The notes under the pieces were generated by a model. That model had not been told where the DNA came from. It made no database searches and saw only the letters and a program-made list of their open reading frames with translations. A stretch of DNA of 64,000 nt, from positions 1 to 64,000 of the forward strand of contig NZ_JADQTL010000003.1 of assembly GCF_017168145.1 (NCBI RefSeq). The letters run 5' to 3'. The translations under genes were made by a program, and so were the position numbers. Below, in pieces: positions 1 to 8,437 of the stretch (position 1 is its first letter; every line of letters begins with the position of its first letter). This DNA comes from Anaerovorax sp. IOR16 (GTDB lineage Bacteria; Bacillota; Clostridia; Peptostreptococcales; Anaerovoracaceae).

Positions 1-2
1 AT

Positions 3-590
3 GAAAAAGTAAAAAGATATAAAGGTGTAAAAAATATTGTAATGGATTCCGGATATAAAACACCTGCAATTGCTAGAGAAATACTCAAAGATAAACGAAT
101 TCCTATCCTACCATACAAACGACCTATGACAAAAAATGGTTATTTTAAAAAACACGAATATGCTTATGATGAATACTATGATTGCTTTGTATGCCCAGAA
201 AACCAAGTGTTAAACTATACTACAACAAATAGAGAAGGGTATCGGGAATATAAGAGTAAAGGAGAAATTTGCAAGAGTTGCCCTTCCTTATCAGAATGCA
301 CAGCAAGTAAAGACCATGTAAAAGTAGTCACACGTCATATATGGGAAAACTACATAGAGCAATGTGAGGACATTCGTCATACTCCAAAGTATCGAGATCT
401 TTACAAACTACGGAGTCAAACCATTGAGCGAGTCTTTGCCGATGCAAAAGAAAAACATAATATGCGTTATACACAATATCGAGGGATTCAGAAGATAGAA
501 ATGGAACTGAATCTTCTTTTTGCGTCCATGAATCTAAAAAAACTAGCAACATGGATTCATAAATCTGAAAGAAGGAATCAAATGGCATAG
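3..590 (+). mobile_element. IS1182-type transposase, C-terminal part (cut by window edge)
   Basis: DDE transposase of an IS1182-like insertion sequence. The frame is open from base 3, so the protein begins left of the window; only about 195 C-terminal codons are seen. A DSGYKT motif near the first visible Met fits the second catalytic Asp. A Cys-rich insertion (CFVC, CKSCPSLSEC) follows, then IERVFADAKEKHNMRYTQYRG, which fits the catalytic Glu region with the usual ER...K...R pattern. Stop is TAG. Without the left end I cannot say whether the element is intact. Family assignment is from motif recognition only. Confidence 0.8.
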
Positions 591-639
591 AGATATCCTT
601 TTATTTTTTCTTTTTTTAAAAGCTTTATAGAAAAAATAG

Positions 640-687
640 AAAATACCTTGCAGAAATTATAAGAATATAAATTTAGCAAGGTATTTT
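640..687 (+). terminator. Inverted repeat after the transposase
   Basis: AAAATACCTTGC at 640-651 pairs perfectly with GCAAGGTATTTT at 676-687. It may end transposase transcription or belong to the right end of the IS. The adjacent sequence TTTGTCTACAGTCTGA (685-700) could be a terminal inverted repeat, but the left end is not in the window to compare. Confidence 0.45.
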
Positions 688-699
688 GTCTACAGTCTG

Positions 700-731
700 A
701 ATCAGTCTGTAAAAACAGGCTGATTTTTTTT
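700..731 (+). terminator. Rho-independent terminator
   Basis: AATCAGTCTGT (700-710), loop AAAA, ACAGGCTGATT (715-725), then a T run. The 11-bp stem contains one G-U pair. It isolates the flagellin gene from the transposase. Confidence 0.75.
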
Positions 732-765
732 ATCAAAAAAATCCAAAAAGAATCAAAATAACTAT

Positions 766-791
766 TAAGTATCCAAATATTTGCACGATAT
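766..791 (+). promoter_or_regulatory. Candidate sigma28 (SigD/FliA) promoter of flagellin
   Basis: TAAG at 766-769, 15-nt spacer, then ACGATAT at 785-791. This resembles the sigma28 consensus TAAA-N15-CCGATAT known for late flagellar genes. It lies about 125 bp before the flagellin start. Assignment is by pattern only. Confidence 0.5.
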
Positions 792-817
792 ATAAGACAT
801 AGAGAAAAAGTTTTCAA

Positions 818-890
818 CCCGAAGGCGAAAGGGCCCTTAGCCTGAGGGATGAAATATAGAATGTATGAATCTGGGGGAAAGGAATCCCCT
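818..890 (+). promoter_or_regulatory. Structured flagellin 5' leader with CsrA-like GGA hairpin
   Basis: Two hairpins precede the start codon. The first (818-848) nests CCC/GGG and GGC/GCC around a GGGCCC core, with GAA/UGA internal loops. The second has stem GGGG (874-877) / CCCC (886-889) and loop AAAGGAAT. Together with the ribosome site AAGGAGGAAC this gives two GGA motifs, one in a hairpin loop and one over the Shine-Dalgarno. That is the layout of CsrA control of hag in Bacillus subtilis. CsrA binding is inferred. Confidence 0.45.
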
Positions 891-914
891 GAAATGATTT
901 AAGGAGGAACAATT

Positions 915-2597
915 ATGAGAATTCAACACAATATTGCGGCTTTAAACTCTTACAGACAGTTAGGCGGAAACAATGCTGCTGTAGGCAAGAACCTTGAAAA
1001 GTTATCTTCCGGTTTTAGAATCAACCGTGCTGGCGACGACGCTGCAGGCTTGGCAATTTCCGAAAAGATGAGAGCGCAGATCAAAGGTTTGGAAACTGCT
1101 CAGAAGAATGCAAACGATGGTATTTCTTTAGTCCAAACTGCAGAAGGTGCTTTGACAGAAGTACACTCTATGCTGAATCGTATGGTAGAATTGGCAACTC
1201 AATCTTCCAACGGTACATATGATGACACGACTGACCGCGCAAACTTGCAGAAGGAAATTGAATCCCTGAAATCCGAAGTAGACCGTATTGCAGAGTCCAC
1301 AAATTTCAACGGAATCAAATTGTTAGATGGTTCCTTGGCTGGTGGTGCTACCAAATCTTCCGGTATAGAATTAACTGGTCGAAATGTTTCTACATTTACT
1401 GCAGCAGAAATGGAAGGCGCTACAGCGATTAATACTGATTTAAGTGCGGCAATGCCAGCAACTGATACTTTTACCGTAGATGGTCAGACTCTAACCATTG
1501 ATTGGTCAAAAGGTGATGCAAAGACATTATTTACTAATTTAGATAAAGATAATGCTGGACTAACTGCAGATCAAGAAAAGGACATTGCAGCTAAGCTAAC
1601 AGACTTATTTAATGCCCAAATGAAAGAGCAAGGTTTGAGTGGTAGTGTAACCGTAACTGCTGATACTACAACACATAAATTAACCTTGCAGAGTAACAAC
1701 GAAGGTTCAACTTCATCAATCGGTTGGACTGGAAGCAGTTTGGCTCAGGCAGATGCAGCTAAGTCATTAGGTACTCTATTATTCTCTGCAACACCGGGAA
1801 CCGGAGCGGTAGTGGAAGCTGGTAAGGACTTTGCGAATACTGTGGTGGCAGGGGATGCTTTCACCATGACGATTAATGGTACAACACTAGAGGTAACTGG
1901 TGTAGCAGGAACGAGAGGTACTGATAGTACTGCTACTGTAGCAGCTAGCTTACAAACTGCAATCCAGAATACAGTAGATGCATATAATACGGCAATGGGT
2001 ACTGGAGGTACAGAGGAAGCGCTTACAAAAACGGACTTCACGGTAAGTGTGGATAAAAATGGAGGATTTAATGTAAAATATGAAGGTGATGTTGAAGGAG
2101 TAACCTTTAGCTTCGGCGAGAAAACAGAAGATGGTGTAGAAGGGATTGCAGCAAGTCTTTTAGGCTTAGCAGGTAAATCTTCTGCAGGTGCAGGTGGCAC
2201 CGGCTTATCTTTACAGGTAGGTGATACCAATGACGATTTCCAGAAGGTAACCGTATCCGTAGGTGCGATGGATACCAGATCGCTTGAAATTAATAATATT
2301 AATATTTCAAATCAGAATGGAGCTGGTGAAGCTATTGAAAAAATCAAGGATGCAATCAACTCTGTATCAGCTACAAGAGGTGACCTTGGTGCAATTCAGA
2401 ACCGCTTGGAACACACTATTAACAACTTAGGTGTAACGCAGGAAAATATGACTGCTGCTGAAAGCCGTGTGAGAGACGTGGATATGGCTAAGGAAATGAT
2501 GGAATTTACAAAGAATAACATCTTGACTCAGGCAGCACAGGCGATGCTTGCACAGGCAAATCAGCTTCCGCAGGGCGTATTGCAGTTATTGCAGTAA
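915..2597 (+). CDS. hag: Flagellin
   Basis: Structural subunit of the flagellar filament, secreted through the flagellar type III apparatus. The N-terminal D0/D1 region (about residues 1-140) begins MRIQHNIAALNSYRQLG and contains the conserved LSSGFRINRAGDDAAGLAIS block. The C-terminal D1/D0 region (about 470-560) ends with RVRDVDMAKEM and LAQANQLPQGVLQLLQ. The middle 330 residues are a variable, Thr/Gly/Ala-rich surface domain. At 560 aa it is longer than the roughly 270-aa minimal flagellins. The start follows AAGGAGG. It is probably monocistronic, with a candidate sigma28 promoter and structured leader upstream and a terminator downstream. The adjacent fliB suggests methylated lysines on the filament. 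Confidence 0.97.
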   Translation: MRIQHNIAALNSYRQLGGNNAAVGKNLEKLSSGFRINRAGDDAAGLAISEKMRAQIKGLETAQKNANDGISLVQTAEGALTEVHSMLNRMVELATQSSNGTYDDTTDRANLQKEIESLKSEVDRIAESTNFNGIKLLDGSLAGGATKSSGIELTGRNVSTFTAAEMEGATAINTDLSAAMPATDTFTVDGQTLTIDWSKGDAKTLFTNLDKDNAGLTADQEKDIAAKLTDLFNAQMKEQGLSGSVTVTADTTTHKLTLQSNNEGSTSSIGWTGSSLAQADAAKSLGTLLFSATPGTGAVVEAGKDFANTVVAGDAFTMTINGTTLEVTGVAGTRGTDSTATVAASLQTAIQNTVDAYNTAMGTGGTEEALTKTDFTVSVDKNGGFNVKYEGDVEGVTFSFGEKTEDGVEGIAASLLGLAGKSSAGAGGTGLSLQVGDTNDDFQKVTVSVGAMDTRSLEINNINISNQNGAGEAIEKIKDAINSVSATRGDLGAIQNRLEHTINNLGVTQENMTAAESRVRDVDMAKEMMEFTKNNILTQAAQAMLAQANQLPQGVLQLLQ

Positions 2598-2646
2598 GAA
2601 AGCAAAGGTTTGCTTTTATAAAACGAGTTTTATTTAAAAGTTTCAT

Positions 2647-2676
2647 AAAAAGGGCAGGATAACCTGCCCTTTTTTT
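2647..2676 (+). terminator. Flagellin terminator
   Basis: Stem AAAAGGGCAGG (2647-2658 region) / CCTGCCCTTTT with a 4-nt loop, followed by a T run. It ends just before the fliB start. Confidence 0.85.
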
Positions 2677-2695
2677 AAAGAAGTGAGGATAAAAA

Positions 2696-3928
2696 ATGAA
2701 AGCAAATATCATAAAACCGGATTATTATGATAAGTATTTTTGTATCGGATCAAATTGTAAAAATACTTGCTGTAAAGATTGGAATATTCATTTAACAAAA
2801 AAGGAATATAGTGAATTAAAGAAGCGAAAGTTATCCTTAGAGCTGGGTAAAATTCGTGAGGTTGCTTTGTCCAGAGAACGAAAAAGTACAAGTTTATTAC
2901 AGTACGGGAAAATAAAGTTGTATAAGGATAAGAAATGTCCATTTCATAGTAAAGAGGGGTTATGTCTTTTGCAATTGGAATGTGGACCCGAAGCATTATC
3001 AGAGGTTTGTCGCAATTTTCCGCGCTATCATGCAATGACTGGTGATGTTGTGGAGCAGCATCTTAGCTTAGCATGCGAGGAGGTAGTCAAATTTTTATTG
3101 GATAAGAAGGATGGCATCGCATATGTTTCAGAAGAAAATGTAGAGATAACAGAAAAATTATTTCATCAAGATTTAAGAAAAGAAAAAGCAAAAAAACGTC
3201 CAATTTATAATTATGCGTTTGACATAAAAATGCTGGCAGTAGCTACGTTGCAATGTCGTAGTTTATCTTTAGATGATCGTATTTTAGTTTTAGGTATTTT
3301 TCTGAAACACATCGATGATTTGGAGCAGCAAAAAAGAGAAGCAGAGATTCCTACCTATGTGGATCATATGCTGGAAACATTAGATTCGGACGAAATTAAG
3401 GCGCTATGGAAAAATATAAAAGGGAACTCCAATTTACAATCGATAAGTTCAGCTTCTTTATTATTTGATTTCTTTTTTCATAGGAAAGATCAAAATACTC
3501 TAGAGAAAATATATAGAAAGCTTGGTATTACAGCAGAAAGTGTATTAGAGGGGCAAGCTATACAATATAATTGTGACTTAGAATATTATAATAGAGCAAA
3601 ACGACACTTTGATCAATTCTTAAATGGGAGGAAATATATTTTAGAAAACATTATGGTGACATGGTTTTTTACTACAGGGCAACCTTTTCTTTTTCAAGAT
3701 CAAAGTATTTGGGATAATTATGTAGGATTTGCCGCTTTGTATTTGTTATTAAAGTCAGTCTTAAAAGGACTCATTGACACAGACAGTACGGACGAGGATT
3801 TTGTGCAAGCAGTGGTCAATTGTTCTCGAAATATGGTTCATAATAATCGATTTATCCAAAGACAGATTGATCGTTTTAAAGAAAAAGGAACCGACCTTGC
3901 ACAGTTAGCCATCCTTATAAAAGATTAA
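2696..3928 (+). CDS. fliB: Flagellin lysine-N-methylase FliB
   Basis: Member of the FliB family, which methylates surface lysines of flagellin using SAM and an Fe-S cluster. The N-terminal cysteine cluster is visible (C16, C21, C25, C26 in CIGSNCKNTCCKDW). A second group follows at C81 and C90 and in ECGPEALSEVCRNFPRYH. The remaining 280 residues are helical, without motifs I can name. At 410 aa the length is normal. It lies directly behind flagellin, beyond a terminator, so it may be read from leakage or its own promoter. Ribosome site is GAGGAT. Confidence 0.88.
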   Translation: MKANIIKPDYYDKYFCIGSNCKNTCCKDWNIHLTKKEYSELKKRKLSLELGKIREVALSRERKSTSLLQYGKIKLYKDKKCPFHSKEGLCLLQLECGPEALSEVCRNFPRYHAMTGDVVEQHLSLACEEVVKFLLDKKDGIAYVSEENVEITEKLFHQDLRKEKAKKRPIYNYAFDIKMLAVATLQCRSLSLDDRILVLGIFLKHIDDLEQQKREAEIPTYVDHMLETLDSDEIKALWKNIKGNSNLQSISSASLLFDFFFHRKDQNTLEKIYRKLGITAESVLEGQAIQYNCDLEYYNRAKRHFDQFLNGRKYILENIMVTWFFTTGQPFLFQDQSIWDNYVGFAALYLLLKSVLKGLIDTDSTDEDFVQAVVNCSRNMVHNNRFIQRQIDRFKEKGTDLAQLAILIKD

Positions 3929-4043
3929 TACGACAAAAAAAGCATTATTTTATCAAACATCAACGTTGAGTACCATCGTAATACATGGTAACATAGTATC
4001 AACTAATTTGGTTCAATACTTTAAAAGTGTAAGGGGGATTCGT

Positions 4044-5483
4044 ATGGATACTTATGCAGAAGTATTAGATGATATGGTTGAAATGGTGTTAATAGAGGAT
4101 GCGAATGGCATTATTAAGTATGCAAATAAGGCATTTTGTGACTGCCATGGGATTTCTCAGGGATCTGTGGTGGGTACCAGTTGTTTCGATTATATATTAC
4201 CGGAAGATCGGTCAATATGTAATATGGAAGAGGTTGTAACGCCGGAAGAACCCAATTACAGAATTGAAGGACGGGCCAAACGATACGATGGTAAAATTAT
4301 TTGGATTCAGTATGTAGGCAGAGCGTATTTTGATGAAAACGGTTGCAGAACGGAATTCAGAGAAATCGGTGTAGATATTACAAAATGGAAGAAAAGACTA
4401 GAGGAAAAAACAAAAGAACTGGAGAAGGCAAATCAAATTATATTAAAGCTGGGACCAAAAACTAACATAAATAATTTGAAAAATGCCAGTATTCGAAAGG
4501 TAGAATCTAATTTATATGCCATATATAAGTTTTCCGATATATTAACTTTGACACCTAAGATGAAAATCTTAATTAATTATGCAAAATCTGTGGCAAAAGG
4601 AAATGCAGCAATATTAATTGAAGGGGAAAGTGGTACGGGAAAGGAATTGTTTGCTCAAGCCATACATAATGAAAGTCAAAGAGCGAATGGTCCGTTTGTT
4701 GCCGTAAACTGCGGTGCTATACCGGCTGAATTGGTAGGAAGTGAATTTTTTGGATATGTTGAGGGAGCTTTTACTGGGGCTGCAAAAGGCGGCAAACCCG
4801 GTAAGTTTGAGCTGGCTTCGGGTGGTACATTGTTTTTGGATGAAATAGGAGAGATGCCTTTTGCACAGCAGGTTGCTCTACTAAGAGTCTTGGAAACAAA
4901 AACAGTTACCCGTGTAGGAGGCGACAAGGTTATACCGATTGATATTCGACTTATTTGTGCAACGAACCGAAATTTGCTGGAAGAAGTGAAAAGCGGCAGG
5001 TTTCGACGAGATTTATATTATAGATTGAATGTGGTGAATCTTCGTATCCCTCCGCTGAGAGAAAGAAAAGATGATATATTTCTACTTGTAGGGGCTTTTA
5101 TTAAAAGATATGGGAGAAAGATGTTTAACCGACATTATACATTTAATGATAATCAGCTTTTGCGATTTTACGAGTATGACTGGCCCGGAAATGTTAGAGA
5201 GCTTCAAAACATTGTGGAAAGAATGATGTACATGACAGGGGTTGAGATTGAAGAATTTTTCCCTATGGTTATTAATACCGATCAGATTATCAATAAAGAA
5301 ATAGATAAATTGAGAGAGACATCATTACAAATGTCCCATAAAGTGAAGGAAGGTTCTGAAAAAGAAGAAATACAAAACCTTATAAAGGAATATGAGGGCA
5401 ATTTAAGTATGGTAGCGAGAAAATTAGATATATCAAGAAATACTTTATATAAGAAAATAAAGAAATTTGGTATTTCTAAATAA
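4044..5483 (+). CDS. PAS-AAA+-Fis sigma54-dependent transcriptional activator
   Basis: Enhancer-binding protein that opens sigma54 promoters. An N-terminal PAS domain (about residues 1-115) is followed by a short coiled linker. The AAA+ domain comes next, with Walker A GESGTGKE, an intact GAFTGA loop for sigma54 contact, Walker B GGTLFLDEIGEM and an R-finger region. A Fis-type helix-turn-helix ends the protein (LSMVARKLDISRNTLYKKIKK). The ORF is open from an ATG at 3966, but AAGGGGG at 4031-4037 places the start at 4044 (479 aa). It sits immediately upstream of the mttB sigma54 promoter, so it is the obvious candidate regulator of mttB-mttC. The signal sensed by the PAS domain is unknown. Confidence 0.9.
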   Translation: MDTYAEVLDDMVEMVLIEDANGIIKYANKAFCDCHGISQGSVVGTSCFDYILPEDRSICNMEEVVTPEEPNYRIEGRAKRYDGKIIWIQYVGRAYFDENGCRTEFREIGVDITKWKKRLEEKTKELEKANQIILKLGPKTNINNLKNASIRKVESNLYAIYKFSDILTLTPKMKILINYAKSVAKGNAAILIEGESGTGKELFAQAIHNESQRANGPFVAVNCGAIPAELVGSEFFGYVEGAFTGAAKGGKPGKFELASGGTLFLDEIGEMPFAQQVALLRVLETKTVTRVGGDKVIPIDIRLICATNRNLLEEVKSGRFRRDLYYRLNVVNLRIPPLRERKDDIFLLVGAFIKRYGRKMFNRHYTFNDNQLLRFYEYDWPGNVRELQNIVERMMYMTGVEIEEFFPMVINTDQIINKEIDKLRETSLQMSHKVKEGSEKEEIQNLIKEYEGNLSMVARKLDISRNTLYKKIKKFGISK

Positions 5484-5514
5484 AAATAAAATGAACAACT
5501 TTTGTGTACCGATG

Positions 5515-5560
5515 AGTACAAAAACTGTTAATCCAATGACAGTTTTTGTACTCTTTTTTT
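5515..5560 (+). terminator. Terminator of the sigma54 activator gene
   Basis: Perfect 14-bp stem AGTACAAAAACTGT (5515-5528) / ACAGTTTTTGTACT (5539-5552) followed by C and a T run. It separates the activator from mttB. Confidence 0.9.
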
Positions 5561-5644
5561 ATTTAGTAGTTAGATTCTCCTAATAGATAAAAAAGAAAGT
5601 GCACATATATTCACAAAGCTTATTTGGCTGTCCGTTTTTCTATT

Positions 5645-5705
5645 ACAGCTAAAGCTGTGGGAAAAAGGCATTGGGCGAAAGCCTCTTTGCCCCTAAAGAA
5701 GGGCA
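5645..5705. promoter_or_regulatory. GC-rich dyad block, possible enhancer or structured RNA
   Basis: A compact block stands out from the AT-rich surroundings. It has a perfect 14-nt palindrome (ACAGCT-AA-AGCTGT, 5645-5658), a GGC-GAAA-GCC tetraloop hairpin (near 5674-5683) and TGCCC (5688-5692) paired with GGGCA (5701-5705). It lies 45-100 bp upstream of the -24 element, where sigma54 activators commonly bind. It does not match a riboswitch I recognise. Confidence 0.35.
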
Positions 5706-5745
5706 TTTGCTCAGAATTTTTGATAATTACTTTTTTTTATTGTAT

Positions 5746-5761
5746 TTGGCATGAAATATGC
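5746..5761 (+). promoter_or_regulatory. Sigma54 -24/-12 promoter of mttB
   Basis: TTGGCATGAAATATGC has GG at 5748-5749 and GC at 5760-5761, exactly 10 nt between them, close to the consensus TTGGCACG-N4-TTGC. It is 85 bp upstream of the mttB start and just downstream of a sigma54 activator gene. Confidence 0.8.
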
Positions 5762-5846
5762 GAGTGATATAAATTGATTTAACATCACCGTTTAAATACG
5801 TATTAAGTTAAATGGTTTTAGGGAAATAACAAAAAAGGAGGTTACA

Positions 5847-7325
5847 ATGAGTAAAAAAGGTAAAGATAGTGCAAATATATTAGACACTATCAATTCAGCG
5901 CATGTAAGCAGCAATAAGTTGACAGAAGAACAGTTGTATGCAATTCATGCAGGAAGTTTAGAGGTTCTATCTCAAATTGGCATTAAGGTTGAAAGTAAAA
6001 AAGCCAGAGATCTATTTGAAGCAAATGGATGTTATATCCATGGTGAGACGGTTAAGATTCCTGCCTATATCGTTGAAGAATCTATTAAGTCAGCCCCATC
6101 TGTTATTTTACTTGCAGGAAGAAATCCTAAAAATGACTATGTGATAAAGCAGAGAAAGGTAGCGTTTATTAACTTTGGTGAAGGTGTAAACGTAATCGAT
6201 CCATATACGAGGGAATATCGAAGATCGACGAAAGCAGATTTGGGAAGAAATACTTTAGTGGCAGATGCTTTAAATGTTCTTCCGATTGCTTACCGATCAG
6301 TAGCATCACAGGATCAGCACGGTCATGTTCAGGCTTTACATAATATGGAGGTTATGTGCCATAACACTTCAAAGCATATCTTTATTGGTCCGGATGGTGA
6401 GACAAATGCATTAAAAATCATTGATATGGCAGCAGCGATTGTCGGGGGCAAAGATAAGTTAAAGGAACGTCCAATTATAACGTTTAATGTATGTCCTACA
6501 AGTCCGCTTCAGCTGAATCCTACCGCTTCGGATGTAATTATTGAAGGTGCGAAGCATGGTATCCCAAGCAATATAATTTCAATGGCACTGTCTGGTGCGA
6601 CCGCTCCGGTAACGTTAGCGGGAACTTTGGTAACGCATAATGCGGAAGTCTTATCTGCAGTGGTATTAAGCCAGCTAGCTTGTAAGGGAGCTCCTGTTTT
6701 ATATGCAAGTTCTACTACAATTATGGATATGAGACACTTAACAACTCCGGTAGGTGCTCCGGAATTGGCTATGATTAGCAATGCAGTTGCACAGTTATCG
6801 CAATACTACTTGCTTCCAAGCTTTGTAGCGGGTGGGTAGGCAGACAGTAAAGTTCCGGATGCTCAGGCTGCTCACGAAAAGACCTTAACCGCAATGATGG
6901 CTGCTCAGGGTGGCGCCAACTTAATTTACGGTGCAGGCATGTTAGAGCTGGGTATGACATTCGATTTGGCACAGTTGATTATTGATGCAGAAATTTTCAA
7001 GATGGTATTACATACGATGAATGGATTTAATGTAAATGCAGAGACATTGGCATTAGATGTCATAAAAGAAGTAGGTACCGGTGAATTTGTTTCACATCCT
7101 CATACAAGCGGTAATTATAAGTCAATTCAATCGCATTCTAAACTGATAAATCGAAAAAACAGAGAAGCTTGGTTGGCGGATGGAAGCAAAGATATAACAG
7201 AAAAAGCTTATGAAAAAGCAATTGAAATATTAGAAAATTATAAGCCTGAGCCTTTAGATTCAAAGGCAGCGGAAGTCATTCGTAAGATTATTGAAGATGC
7301 TGAAGTAGAATACGGCATCAAATAA
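5847..7325 (+). CDS. mttB: Trimethylamine:corrinoid methyltransferase with in-frame amber (pyrrolysine) codon
   Basis: Transfers a methyl group from trimethylamine to the Co(I) corrinoid of the partner protein, in the cytoplasm. The frame runs 492 codons and is interrupted only by TAG at codon 331 (6837-6839). Homology continues in the same frame straight after it. The context FVAGG-(TAG)-ADSKVPDAQ matches the pyrrolysine site of archaeal MttB (Pyl334, 495 aa, from family knowledge). The start follows AAAAGGAGG. The corrinoid-protein gene begins 18 bp downstream, so the two form an operon behind a sigma54 promoter. Automatic annotation would split this into two genes or call it a pseudogene. 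Whether UAG is actually decoded here depends on pylS/pylT, which are not in the window. Confidence 0.92.
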
Positions 7326-7342
7326 TTAGGAGGAATTTAAGT

Positions 7343-7987
7343 ATGAGTAAGATATTTAAAAAAATAATAGAAGCTGTGGGCGAGGGTGAACTGGATGATG
7401 TTTTAGAATTAGTAGAAGAAGCACTTGAAGATGAAGAAAACCCTCAGGATATTTTGAATAAGGGACTTGTTGCGGGAATGAACATTGTTGGAGACTTATT
7501 TAAAGAAGGCGAATTATTTGTACCGGAAGTTCTTATGTCAGCAAAAGCTATGGATGCCGGCATGGAAGTATTAAAGCCGCATTTAAATGAATCTGATGTT
7601 TCAAACTCAGGTAAAATTATTTTCTGTACAGTATTAGGAGACTTACATGATATAGGGAAAAAACTTTGTGTAATGCTTCTTCAAGGGGCAGGATATGAAG
7701 TGATTGACTTGGGAGTAGATATAGGAGTTCAGCAGATCGTGGAGGCAGTAAAGGAACATAAACCTGATATTGTTGCCATGTCCGCTATGCTTACAACAAC
7801 TATGACTACTATGAATGAAACAGTGACAGCACTTAAGAAAGAAAACTTGTATGATGATTTATTTGTAATGGTTGGAGGCGCTCCGCTTTCACAGGACTAT
7901 GCAAAAGGCATTGACAGTTACTATTCTGAAGATGCAGTTACCGCCGTCGAATTAGCAGATCGTTTAGTACAAAGTAAGGCAATGTAA
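7343..7987 (+). CDS. mttC: Trimethylamine corrinoid protein
   Basis: Small B12-binding protein that carries the methyl group between MttB and a second methyltransferase. An N-terminal helical cap (about residues 1-90) is followed by a Rossmann-like corrinoid domain. That domain has the cobalt-ligating D-x-H-x-x-G motif (GDLHDIGKKL), the serine-rich strand SAMLTTTMTTM and the GGAPLSQ turn. At 214 aa it is typical of MttC/MtbC. Ribosome site TAGGAGG. It is clearly more divergent from the two nearly identical corrinoid proteins at 35.7 and 40.0 kb than those are from each other. Confidence 0.93.
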   Translation: MSKIFKKIIEAVGEGELDDVLELVEEALEDEENPQDILNKGLVAGMNIVGDLFKEGELFVPEVLMSAKAMDAGMEVLKPHLNESDVSNSGKIIFCTVLGDLHDIGKKLCVMLLQGAGYEVIDLGVDIGVQQIVEAVKEHKPDIVAMSAMLTTTMTTMNETVTALKKENLYDDLFVMVGGAPLSQDYAKGIDSYYSEDAVTAVELADRLVQSKAM

Positions 7988-8005
7988 ACGCACAACCCTT
8001 ATCAT

Positions 8006-8428
8006 TCACGAACTACCAATCTTTGTTTTTTCTTGGTAATACCTTGCAAATTTCATATCATCATAAACCAAATGATCTTTTACAAAGGTTTCTACACAGT
8101 GATAAAATTCTTGTAAGGATTCATTGGAAAATGAGGAAGCACGCAGATGAGAGCCTACCTCTCTTGTAATACTTCGCAATCGATCGTGAGAAGCTTGGTG
8201 ATGATGAAATTGTGGATATTCCAATTCCTTTTGAAGTGCTTCCTCTTCTGAAAAATGCGAAAGAAGAAGCTTCTCGAGATAAGAGAGATCTTCTTCGCAT
8301 TCTTGAAAGGATGTATTCACCTTACATTTAACATAGAAGAGGTTTGCCTTTAAAAGGAAACGTTTGTGCTGATTATCAATAAGAGGTATTTTTGTTTCAA
8401 AAATTTTATCCCATGGTATCATTGTCAT
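8006..8428 (-). CDS. Bacteriohemerythrin
   Basis: Cytoplasmic O2-binding di-iron protein of the hemerythrin family. The ligand pattern is complete: IPLIDNQHK, LLLSHFSEEE, HHHQASHDR and DHLVYDD. It is 140 aa, a single-domain form, and is read toward mttC. It probably scavenges or senses oxygen in an anaerobe. The next gene upstream on the same strand (8438-9022) ends 9 bp before this start, so they are likely cotranscribed. Confidence 0.9.
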   Translation of the reverse strand: MTMIPWDKIFETKIPLIDNQHKRFLLKANLFYVKCKVNTSFQECEEDLSYLEKLLLSHFSEEEALQKELEYPQFHHHQASHDRLRSITREVGSHLRASSFSNESLQEFYHCVETFVKDHLVYDDMKFARYYQEKTKIGSS

Positions 8429-8437
8429 AAACTCCCT

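Larger units (their letters stand above)
591..914. other. Intergenic region between transposase and flagellin
   Basis: 324 bases without a gene. It holds two hairpins behind the transposase, a candidate sigma28 promoter and a structured flagellin leader, each listed separately. No small ORF with a ribosome-binding site was seen. Confidence 0.6.
5484..5846. other. Regulatory intergenic region upstream of mttB
   Basis: 363 bases between the activator and mttB. It contains the activator's terminator, a GC-rich dyad block (5645-5705) and a -24/-12 promoter, listed separately. No small gene was seen. Confidence 0.6.

Noticed and set aside
818-890. c-di-GMP or glycine riboswitch in the flagellin leader
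   Set aside because: The GCGAAAG-type stretch is only loosely similar; the conserved core and tetraloop-receptor parts are absent.
1745-2230. 161-aa minus-strand ORF inside flagellin
   Set aside because: Antisense shadow of the repetitive variable domain, without a ribosome site or family resemblance.
5645-5705. Cobalamin riboswitch upstream of mttB
   Set aside because: No B12-box (GCCACTG) and it lies upstream of the sigma54 promoter, so it would not be in the mRNA leader.
5847-7325. mttB read as two genes or a nonsense-mutant pseudogene
   Set aside because: The only interruption is TAG at the exact Pyl position, the frame continues, and pylB and another Pyl gene are present.
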